Positions 33,006 to 40,450 of a stretch of DNA of 64,000 nucleotides are shown piece by piece. Location of the stretch: assembly GCF_003121985.1 (NCBI RefSeq), contig NZ_QEWP01000001.1, forward strand, positions 124,001 to 188,000, in the 5' to 3' direction. The notes under the pieces are model-generated. The model was not told the origin of the DNA. It did no database searches and saw only the letters and a program-made list of their open reading frames with translations. Position numbers and translations under genes: made by a program. Position 1 is the stretch's first letter; each line of letters opens with the position of its first letter. The stretch is from Marinilabilia rubra (lineage in GTDB: Bacteria > Bacteroidota > Bacteroidia > Bacteroidales > Marinilabiliaceae).

Positions 33006-34513
33006 TAAAATCTGAAATAAATAAATGGAACAACCTCTGCCGTTCTGAATTGCAGCATAAAAACCACAGCGATGGCAATCAGTGCCACTTTGGCAGACCA
33101 GTGAATGGTTATAAACCAGCCTCTGAATTTTTCTTTAAGAGATGCCGGGAGCCAATGCAGAATAAAGCCTGTTATAATCAATGTATAGGACATGATATTT
33201 GACTGGATAGCCGGTAATATCATGCCGGAGTTGAAAGCTGTAAATATTCTTTTTGTCATCACTCCTGCCCTTTCAAGGTCATTGGCCCGGAACAGAATCC
33301 ATCCGGCTACAACAAAATGAAAGGTGATAATAAATCCGGTCCATCCGGCAATCCATTGGGGTAACCTTGAGGTTAAAGGTTTCATCATTTTATCGGCTAC
33401 AAGCCCCAGGCCGTGCCATACGCCCCAAAGTACAAAACGCCATGAGGCGCCATGCCACAATCCCCCGAGTGTCATCGTAATCAAGAGGTTCAGGTGCGTT
33501 CGAAGATTGCCTTTGCGGTTACCGCCCAAAGGAATATAAAGATAATCACGTAGCCAACTGGATAAAGATATGTGCCAGCGGTGCCAGAACTCCGTAATAG
33601 AAAATGCCTTGTATGGACTGTTGAAGTTCAGGGGTAATCTGAATCCCAGAAGCAGTGCCAGACCAATGGCAACATCGGTATAACCACTGAAATCGCAATA
33701 GATTTGGAGGGTATAACCATAAATTCCACTCAAAATCTCAAACCCCGAATAAAGAAACGGGCTTTCGAAAACGCGATCCACCAGATTCACAGCAATATAA
33801 TCGGAAAAAACGATTTTTTTCAAGAGCCCCGAAATGATTAAAAAGGAGGCATGCCAGGCTTGTTTTTCAGTAAGGACAAAAGGGCGGTAAAGTTGTGGCA
33901 CAAATTCTCTGGCTCTGACAATGGGGCCAGCCACCAATTGCGGGAAAAAGGAGACATAGAATCCGAAATCTACTATATTATGCACCGGTGCCAGTTGTCG
34001 TCGGTATACATCCATTGAATAGCTGATCGTCTGAAATGTAAAAAAAGAAATTCCAACCGGTAAAATTATATCATCCACACTGAAATTGCTGCCAAAAACA
34101 GCATTTGAGAAAATGGCCAGCCAATCCTTCATCTCTACACTTTGATTGAAGATGTCACCCCATACATCTGCAATGAACCAGGCATATTTGAAATAGCCCA
34201 ACATTCCCAGATTTACCGACAGGCTGAGGATTAGTAAAACTTTTCGCTTCCAGTGTTTCGTGAAGTGTTCCAGTCCAAGACCAATGAAGTAATCAACGAC
34301 TGTTGAGATGACGAGTAGAAAAAAGAAGTAACCTCCGGCCTTGAAATAAAAAAACAAACTAACCAGAAACAGAAAGCCGGTACGTAACAGACGGTGCCTG
34401 TAAATCAAGGCATGTCCCAGAAGAACTACTCCAAAAAACACCCAGAATAAGGCAGAAGTAAACATAAAAGGTTCACCTTGCTGATATTCCGGTATTTGGA
34501 GGAGTGCTTCCAT
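33005..34513 (-). CDS. MBOAT-family membrane O-acyltransferase
   Basis: A 502-residue polytopic membrane protein with about 10-12 hydrophobic segments. The family core is clear: PVGISFFTFQTISYSMDVYR (about 145-165), PQLVAGPIVRA (about 191), DFSGYTDVAIG (about 272) and the active-site region LGGLWHGASWRFVLWG with the invariant histidine (about 352-367). AlgI/PatA-like members acetylate extracellular polysaccharide or peptidoglycan using acyl groups passed across the membrane. Its upstream neighbour, 13 bp away, is an SGNH-hydrolase-like protein, the usual partner. The C-terminus FIYFRF is intact. Confidence 0.92.
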   Translation of the reverse strand: MEALLQIPEYQQGEPFMFTSALFWVFFGVVLLGHALIYRHRLLRTGFLFLVSLFFYFKAGGYFFFLLVISTVVDYFIGLGLEHFTKHWKRKVLLILSLSVNLGMLGYFKYAWFIADVWGDIFNQSVEMKDWLAIFSNAVFGSNFSVDDIILPVGISFFTFQTISYSMDVYRRQLAPVHNIVDFGFYVSFFPQLVAGPIVRAREFVPQLYRPFVLTEKQAWHASFLIISGLLKKIVFSDYIAVNLVDRVFESPFLYSGFEILSGIYGYTLQIYCDFSGYTDVAIGLALLLGFRLPLNFNSPYKAFSITEFWHRWHISLSSWLRDYLYIPLGGNRKGNLRTHLNLLITMTLGGLWHGASWRFVLWGVWHGLGLVADKMMKPLTSRLPQWIAGWTGFIITFHFVVAGWILFRANDLERAGVMTKRIFTAFNSGMILPAIQSNIMSYTLIITGFILHWLPASLKEKFRGWFITIHWSAKVALIAIAVVFMLQFRTAEVVPFIYFRF

Positions 34514-34526
34514 TCTTCTTGTTTCG

Positions 34527-35930
34527 TTACTCTACTGACGGAATTCTAACTCTTAATGAATCCAGCGATGTCCATATCCGGTCTCCAACTATTCTGGCTC
34601 CTTTGCCACTAAAGTGCATATAATCTGAAAGCATAAGAGAGGGTTCTTGTTTGGCCCACTCAACAGCGCCGTTGGTCCCGCCCATGGCTTTATGAAGATC
34701 AAAAAAGCCCATGTCGCAGGCTAGTGTGGCTGATTTTTGAGCCTCAGAAATTAAACGGGCATGTTTCATGGGTTCTACCTCTCCTGCGGCAACTTTTGCG
34801 GCCGATTGAACGCCAATTACAAGTGCCGGAACATCTGGCAATAGCTTTTGAATTAATTGCAACTCCTTTAAGAAATGAATCTGGTAAAAATTGTAATTGG
34901 TGGTTTCGGTGGGCAAAACATTGGTTCCAAACTGGATAATTAAAAGCCCCACATTTAGTTTCCTGGCCATTTGTTTTAACATATCGTTATTAGCAAGCCT
35001 GAAACCGGGCCAGGGGCGTCCGCGCATCGCAAGATTGTCGACGGCAATTCCGCTGTACGCATCCAGCGTTACTCCGTGGATAACAGGACTCCGATCTGAC
35101 TCAAAGGAAAATTGGATATTATCGGATCCTTCACTGTTGATCTTTATGATCTGCAAACTATCGGAAGGGTAGAGAGAGGTTGTAATCTCCAGACTGTCTG
35201 CATAAAAAGCCCTGACTCCAACTGTATCAAGAAGAGAAGAGGCCAGCAAACCGACATTTGGGTGTTGTCTTAAACGATGGGCTTTCCAGGGAATGGGGTT
35301 GACGCTAAAGCCCGCAGAACCTCCCGAATACCAAGCCGCTTTTCCTGAAAAACCAAAATTAATGGTGTCTGGATAGTTGCCTTTTCGGTAACTGTACGAA
35401 AGATGCCACTGTCCCTTGTTTGACAGCTGAACTGTGGCATTAATTTTTAAAGGGTCGTATGGCATTACATATCCTGGGCCCGATCCTCCATATAAACCCT
35501 GAAAGTGATTACGCAATACCCCGGTGATGCGGTCTGCTTCAATTTGAGAATCCCCAAGGTGAAGAACTCTCACTACTGTTTGATTCATCTTGGCGTTTGC
35601 CGCTTTATTACAGAATGAACGGAATTTTTTTTGAAAGCCGGGAGGAGCCGTCAGCACCGAATCGTTAACAAAAAGCGGTGTTTTAATTTCCGGAAACGAA
35701 TCATTCTTTAGAGAATCAGGGGACTCTTTTTGCAAAGAATCTTGCGGCGGCAGTTTTTCTTCAGGAGAAATATGCAATGAAACTTCTGAAGAATCCTGCT
35801 CCTGCTCGCCGTTTATGGTAGCAATATCCGGAATCAGGGAAATGCCAGCATCGTTCAACGCCTTGTCTAAAAAGGCGATTAACAGAGCAGTGAGAATGAA
35901 ATATAAAAATATTTTAATCGGACGTATCAT
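34527..35930 (-). CDS. SGNH/GDSL-hydrolase-like exported protein
   Basis: A 467-residue protein with an N-terminal membrane anchor (about 7-22), a Pro/Ser/Glu-rich linker to about 95, and an SGNH-fold domain. Block I is LHLGDSQIEAD (about 124-134, nucleophile Ser), block III includes QFGTNV (about 330), and block V is DYMHFSGKG (Asp/His, about 442). It is encoded 13 bp before the MBOAT acyltransferase on the same strand. By analogy with PatB, AlgX and AlgJ it would transfer or remove acetyl groups on a periplasmic glycan. Direction and target are unknown. Confidence 0.82.
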   Translation of the reverse strand: MIRPIKIFLYFILTALLIAFLDKALNDAGISLIPDIATINGEQEQDSSEVSLHISPEEKLPPQDSLQKESPDSLKNDSFPEIKTPLFVNDSVLTAPPGFQKKFRSFCNKAANAKMNQTVVRVLHLGDSQIEADRITGVLRNHFQGLYGGSGPGYVMPYDPLKINATVQLSNKGQWHLSYSYRKGNYPDTINFGFSGKAAWYSGGSAGFSVNPIPWKAHRLRQHPNVGLLASSLLDTVGVRAFYADSLEITTSLYPSDSLQIIKINSEGSDNIQFSFESDRSPVIHGVTLDAYSGIAVDNLAMRGRPWPGFRLANNDMLKQMARKLNVGLLIIQFGTNVLPTETTNYNFYQIHFLKELQLIQKLLPDVPALVIGVQSAAKVAAGEVEPMKHARLISEAQKSATLACDMGFFDLHKAMGGTNGAVEWAKQEPSLMLSDYMHFSGKGARIVGDRIWTSLDSLRVRIPSVE

Positions 35931-35969
35931 CCGCTATTTCTTAACCTGATTAATTCATGGCATCGAAAG

Positions 35970-37526
35970 TTACGATTTTGGTTTTATTTTCAATCTTTGG
36001 CCAGGCTTAATTTTTTGAGCGTTAGAGATGTTATTTAACCGCAAGATGTCAGAATCGCTTACCCCCGGATACTCTCGTGCTATAGACCAAACACTGTCAC
36101 CCCTGCCCACAGTATGGTAGATGTAGTCTCCATCTTCGCTGGCACTGGCCAGTTGCTGGGATGAAGGTGCGGAATAACCACTTTTCTGCCTTGCAATGCT
36201 TTTGTAATAATCTACCTTATCCTTATCTACAAATATTGCAAGCTTTTGGCCAACCCGAATCATGTTTCGTCTGATGTTATTCCAATAGCGTAAACTTGAG
36301 GAATAAACATCGAACCAATCGGCAATTAGCCCGACCACATCACCCGATTTTACAGTATAATAGATCTTTTCTTTGCCAGGCGGGGGCGAAAAAGAGCTGC
36401 CGGATGAACTACCGGGCTTTACAACCAATTGATTGCTTGTAAAATATTTTTCTCTGTTATGGGTATATATAGAATCTTCAAGGGTAGCAAACGTAGTTGA
36501 CCGGTCGAAGGCCAATCGCAAAGGATAACTTTCCTTCTGTGCCGGGATTATATCTTTTCTGTATTGGGGGTTCAAATGCCTGATAATATCGACTGGCATG
36601 TCCAGCATCTCAGCTACCTGAGAAAAATGAAGCGGCTTTGATATCATAACGGTATCGGTGGCCAACGGCAACTTAGCCGCCTTGGGTATTATGTTGTGCT
36701 CTTTGTGGTAGATAAAGGTGTAAGTAGCGGCAATAAAGGCAGGTACATACCCTCTTGTTTCTCGAGGCAGAAGGTAGAAGATTTCCCAGAAATTTCTTTT
36801 TCCACCGCTTCGGCGAATGGCCCTGTTAACATTACCCGGGCCGCAGTTGTAGGCTGCAATAACCAATTGCCAATCGCCATAAATATCGTATAAGTCACTG
36901 AGGAACTTGACTGCTGCAAGAGTTGATTTATGAGGATCCCGCCGTTCGTCAACATAAGAATTGATGTTGAGACCATACTGCTTTCCGGTGTAATACATGA
37001 ACTGCCACAATCCTGAGGCGCCCGCTCTCGAGAAGGCCCGGGGATTCAATGCCGATTCGATAACCGGCAGATATTTCAATTCAAGGGGCAGCCCGTAAGC
37101 ATCCAGGGCTTGTTCAAACATTGGAAAATAATATGCAGAAAGTCCTAACATGCTTTCAACCTGTTCTCTCCTTTTTTGAGTGTACAAATTGATATAAGCT
37201 TTTACATGATTGTTGTAATTTAGCTCGAAAGGAGAAACAATGTTATTGAGTCGTTCAATGTAAACCGAGTCGGATGTCTTGTTCCCTTCTGCAATAAAAT
37301 CATCATAAATAGTGTCAACCACCAGTCCCGGATTGGTGCTCATATACCACATGTTCACAAGGCTGTCAAGAGACTCCGCAAACACATCCATGTTTTCCGG
37401 CTCTGGGATGGACTTTGTTGTGTCTGTCATGGCAACCTGTGCTCTGGCACAATTAAAAGACAGAAAATAAAAAGAAACTATGCTAAAGCACAGAATTAGT
37501 TTTTTTGATAAAAAAGGCATCATCAT
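35970..37526 (-). CDS. mltD: Membrane-bound lytic murein transglycosylase D-like, with two LysM
   Basis: A 518-residue exported cell-wall enzyme with a signal peptide (about 1-30, ending CARAQ). The SLT domain (about 140-270) has the catalytic glutamate in PVIESALNPRAFSRAGASG, and then GLWQFM and AYNCGPGNVNRAI. Two LysM glycan-binding repeats lie at about 375-425 (YYTVKSGDVVGLIADWF) and 468-516 (YHTVGRGDSVWSIAREY). It cleaves peptidoglycan to 1,6-anhydromuropeptides, whose recycling is the job of mpl at 44364. It lies beside parAB, an arrangement common in Bacteroidota. Confidence 0.93.
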   Translation of the reverse strand: MMMPFLSKKLILCFSIVSFYFLSFNCARAQVAMTDTTKSIPEPENMDVFAESLDSLVNMWYMSTNPGLVVDTIYDDFIAEGNKTSDSVYIERLNNIVSPFELNYNNHVKAYINLYTQKRREQVESMLGLSAYYFPMFEQALDAYGLPLELKYLPVIESALNPRAFSRAGASGLWQFMYYTGKQYGLNINSYVDERRDPHKSTLAAVKFLSDLYDIYGDWQLVIAAYNCGPGNVNRAIRRSGGKRNFWEIFYLLPRETRGYVPAFIAATYTFIYHKEHNIIPKAAKLPLATDTVMISKPLHFSQVAEMLDMPVDIIRHLNPQYRKDIIPAQKESYPLRLAFDRSTTFATLEDSIYTHNREKYFTSNQLVVKPGSSSGSSFSPPPGKEKIYYTVKSGDVVGLIADWFDVYSSSLRYWNNIRRNMIRVGQKLAIFVDKDKVDYYKSIARQKSGYSAPSSQQLASASEDGDYIYHTVGRGDSVWSIAREYPGVSDSDILRLNNISNAQKIKPGQRLKIKPKS

Positions 37527-37654
37527 GATCAGATGTTTTGTTTTTGCTTAAAAGAAAGGAGCGAAGTTTTTTGCGAAATCAGAAATGGCCCGTTCTGTCC
37601 GCGAAATGCTGTTGTTACGATTATGAGGGGTTAAGGTTTCAGTCTGGGCTGAGG

Positions 37655-38392
37655 TTAAAAGTTTAATGACAATTGAATGCCAATCTTATTGCCTGAAAAG
37701 GGATCCGGTTCCAATACTGCAGGGCGAATATTCATTGAAAGATCATCACTGACATCGAAATTGTAAAAGTGGGCATCTACAGTTGCGTCAATCATATTTA
37801 ACAGGTAAACAGCTGCCATTCCAATGTAACTTAAATCTCTGTAACGTCTGTAATATTCTCTTTTATTTTCCAGTGCTTGCTGGAACCAATCGGCATATTG
37901 TCCTTCTACATCTTCGACTGTAAGATTTACCGGAATTACTTTCTCATAAGACTTATTTCCCGGGTCGCGAATCAGGAAGTCCCTGTAAGCATTTTTGTAC
38001 TTGGTGTAATTAGTCGAGTTAAAATGTATTGCGTAGCCAAGTGCACCAATTCCTGCGTATAGGATTGGAATTTTCCAGTATTTTTTATTGTAAGCTTGTC
38101 CCAGTCCTGGTAATATAGCTGAATAGAATGTGGCTTTATGAGGAGAATGAATTTTCTCTTCTTCTTTTTGTTTAAAGGCTTCTTCTACCGTTGTTCCTTC
38201 TGTGATAGAGATAGAATCGGTCGTGCTTTGCGAAACAATGGTTGTATCAACCCCTTGCTTGATTTGGGCTTGCAGGGAGCTCGTTCCTGCCATGTATAAA
38301 ATAAATAAGACCGCAAGTAACTTTGTGAAGCCTCGCCACGTCATAAAATCCATTCTCACCCTTTTTGATTTATTTGGTTTTCGCTTTGTCAA
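37655..38392 (-). CDS. DUF5683-domain exported protein
   Basis: A 245-residue protein with a signal-like segment (about 25-43), then the conserved block SPHKATFYSAILPGLGQAYNKKYWKIPILYAG (about 83-114) and two or three further hydrophobic stretches. This is the DUF5683 family found next to parB in Bacteroidota; the role is not established. The first ATG overlaps parB by 23 bp; Met14 (38353) would remove the overlap and place the signal sequence at the N-terminus, so it is an equally good start. It probably belongs to the par operon. Confidence 0.82.
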   Translation of the reverse strand: MTKRKPNKSKRVRMDFMTWRGFTKLLAVLFILYMAGTSSLQAQIKQGVDTTIVSQSTTDSISITEGTTVEEAFKQKEEEKIHSPHKATFYSAILPGLGQAYNKKYWKIPILYAGIGALGYAIHFNSTNYTKYKNAYRDFLIRDPGNKSYEKVIPVNLTVEDVEGQYADWFQQALENKREYYRRYRDLSYIGMAAVYLLNMIDATVDAHFYNFDVSDDLSMNIRPAVLEPDPFSGNKIGIQLSLNF

Positions 38393-39263
38393 GCACGTTT
38401 ACGATTTTTTCTAATTCATCGTCCGAGCGAAAAGGGATCACGATTTTGCCTTTTCCATTATTGCCACGTGAAAACTGAATATTGGTTTTGAAGAAGTTGG
38501 ATAACTGCTGACGCAAATCTTCATATTCAGCCGGTAGCTCTTCCTTTTTCTGTTCCTTCTTTTCTGTTTCTTTCCCTTTGGCCAACTCACGCACCAGCTC
38601 TTCAACCTTGCGGACACTGAGGTCGTTTTTTACAATTTGGTCGAAAATTTTTATGCGCCCTTTTTGATCGTCAAGATTGATCAGGGCTCTGGCATGTCCC
38701 ATTGTGATTTGCTTTTCACGCAAACCCAACTGTATTTCAGCAGGAAGCTTCAGTAACCTGAGATAATTGGAGATGGTAGAGCGCTTTTTTCCAACTCTTT
38801 CCGACATACTCTCCTGGGTAAGGCTGCACTCATCCATTAGTCGTTGGTAACTGATGGCTACTTCGATGGGATCAAGATCTTCCCGTTGGATGTTTTCCAC
38901 CAATGCCATTTCAAGCATGGTATCATCTTCAGCCATGCGCACATAAGCAGGAACGGTTTTCAACCCTGCTATTTTAGCAGCCCTGAAACGACGTTCACCT
39001 GCAATCAGCTGAAATTTATCGGCCGCTTTACGCAATGTAAGTGGCTGAATAATGCCAATTTCGCGGATGGATGCTGCCAACTCATTTAATTTCTCTTCAT
39101 CGAAACGAGAGCGGGGTTGCCAGGGGTTTCCTTCAATTTTGTCAACGGGAATTTCATTAATTGCAGCTTCCGGTTTCTTGGGGGCCGCTGCCCCCTGAGA
39201 ATACTCTTCCGAATTGTCAATCAATGCTCCCAGTCCTCGTCCCAGTGCGTTTTTTCTTGCCAT
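38370..39263 (-). CDS. parB: Chromosome partitioning protein ParB
   Basis: A 297-residue ParB/Spo0J CTPase. The N-terminus has the usual GRGLGALI, the ParB nuclease-like domain runs about 35-125 with GERRFRAAKIAG and ALVENIQREDLDPIE, a helix-turn-helix (about 150-190, SERVGKKRSTISNYLRLLKLP) reads parS, and a short C-terminal domain dimerises. It acts with ParA in origin segregation and SMC loading. It lies about 200 bp from parA, wider than usual, because tandem repeats and a family B fragment fill the gap. No convincing parS was found here. Confidence 0.94.
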   Translation of the reverse strand: MARKNALGRGLGALIDNSEEYSQGAAAPKKPEAAINEIPVDKIEGNPWQPRSRFDEEKLNELAASIREIGIIQPLTLRKAADKFQLIAGERRFRAAKIAGLKTVPAYVRMAEDDTMLEMALVENIQREDLDPIEVAISYQRLMDECSLTQESMSERVGKKRSTISNYLRLLKLPAEIQLGLREKQITMGHARALINLDDQKGRIKIFDQIVKNDLSVRKVEELVRELAKGKETEKKEQKKEELPAEYEDLRQQLSNFFKTNIQFSRGNNGKGKIVIPFRSDDELEKIVNVLDKAKTK

Positions 39264-39370
39264 CTTCTATATTCTATGTTAATCAATAGTCCGTTATCTC
39301 AAAGGTTCGGGATAGTAAGCGCTTATGAGTCAGTATTTATATTAAAGATGTATTTTTGTTAAGATTGATA

Positions 39371-39456
39371 ATCTCAATCTAACCTCAATCTAACCTCAAT
39401 CTAATTTCTACCCTCTAACGTCTAACCTCTAATGTCTAATCTCTAACGATCTATTG
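39371..39456 (+). repeat. Tandem repeats plus family B end between parA and parB
   Basis: Three near-exact 11-bp units (ACCTCAATCTA type, 39371-39403) are followed by imperfect CTAACCTCTAATGT units and end in TAACGATCTATTG, the family B signature. It lies only 4 bp from the parA stop codon. Confidence 0.65.
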
Positions 39457-39460
39457 TTTG

Positions 39461-40261
39461 TTATTTGGCTACTTTATCTTTGTTGTCAATCTTGGTCATG
39501 TTGTTCTTTTGCAGTACTTCACGTGCCAGATTTAAGTAATTCATGGCTCCTTTGGATGAAGCGTCGTACATAACCACAGCTTTTCCGTAACTGGGGGCTT
39601 CGCTAAGCTTGATGTTACGGGTAATGAGGGTCTGAAATACCATGTCCTGGAAGTGCTTCTGAACTTCCTCCACCACCTGATTGGAAAGTCGCAATCGTGA
39701 GTCGTACATCGTTAGCAGGAAGCCTTCGATTTCCAATTCGGGATTCAGACGATTTTGAATGATCTTTATGGTATTCAATAGTTTACCGAGACCTTCCAGT
39801 GCAAAGTATTCACACTGAACAGGAATGATAACCGAATCAGCGGCTGTAAGGGCGTTTACAGTTATTAATCCCAATGAAGGAGAACAATCAATCAAAACGA
39901 AATCGTACTCGTCTTTAATTTCATTGATTACGCCCTTCAAAACCTTTTCACGATCATCCATGTTGAGCATTTCAATCTCTGCTCCTACGAGGTCGATGTG
40001 GGAAGGAAGAAGATATAAATGCTCAATTTCTCCCTTTTGAATGGCTTTTCTGGGGTCAGCCCCATCAACAATACACTCATAAATACTCGTTTCCACCTCG
40101 CGCAGATCATAGCCAAGCCCGGATGTAGCATTGGCCTGAGGATCTGCATCAATCACCAGTACATTGTATTCAAGAACTGCAAGACTTGCAGCAAGGTTGA
40201 TGGCTGTTGTGGTTTTCCCAACGCCACCTTTTTGGTTTGCTAAAGCAATTATTTTAGCCAT
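39461..40261 (-). CDS. parA: Chromosome partitioning ATPase ParA
   Basis: A deviant-Walker ATPase of 266 residues. MAKIIALANQKGGVGKTTTAINLA is the canonical start, carrying the KGGxGKT Walker A loop. Switch I is VIDADPQANAT and Walker B is FVLIDCSPSLG (about 116). ATP-dependent dimers coat DNA and drive ParB-parS movement. The Met at 40261 is chosen over an upstream in-frame ATG at 40315 because it fits the family and lies downstream of the promoter box. Confidence 0.95.
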   Translation of the reverse strand: MAKIIALANQKGGVGKTTTAINLAASLAVLEYNVLVIDADPQANATSGLGYDLREVETSIYECIVDGADPRKAIQKGEIEHLYLLPSHIDLVGAEIEMLNMDDREKVLKGVINEIKDEYDFVLIDCSPSLGLITVNALTAADSVIIPVQCEYFALEGLGKLLNTIKIIQNRLNPELEIEGFLLTMYDSRLRLSNQVVEEVQKHFQDMVFQTLITRNIKLSEAPSYGKAVVMYDASSKGAMNYLNLAREVLQKNNMTKIDNKDKVAK

Positions 40262-40319
40262 AAAAACAAATTTTTGAAATGTGCAGAAAACGGGAATGTA
40301 CCCATTTTTTGGCAACAGC

Positions 40320-40327
40320 CAAAGTTA
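40320..40327 (-). promoter_or_regulatory. Candidate -7 box of parA
   Basis: TAACTTTG on the minus strand matches TAnnTTTG exactly. It lies 58 bp before the preferred parA ATG and only 4 bp before the alternative upstream ATG, supporting the shorter protein. The -33 box is not obvious. Confidence 0.55.
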
Positions 40328-40450
40328 TACTTTTATTAAAAAAATACCACCGAATTGGTCATATATTTATTTAATTAACAGGTATTAAGCTAATTTTAAG
40401 AGGTTTACATTGGAATGCAAAGTTATAAAAAATAACAAGCATCTTATTCG

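Noticed and set aside
33005-33010. A frameshift at the end of the MBOAT gene
   Set aside because: The protein already ends in the usual FIYFRF; the downstream coding-like tail is unrelated to it.
38461-38480. A parS-like CACGTG core within parB
   Set aside because: Only the central CACGTG and a few flanking bases match the parS palindrome; other CACGTG hits nearby are as poor. Not enough for a call.
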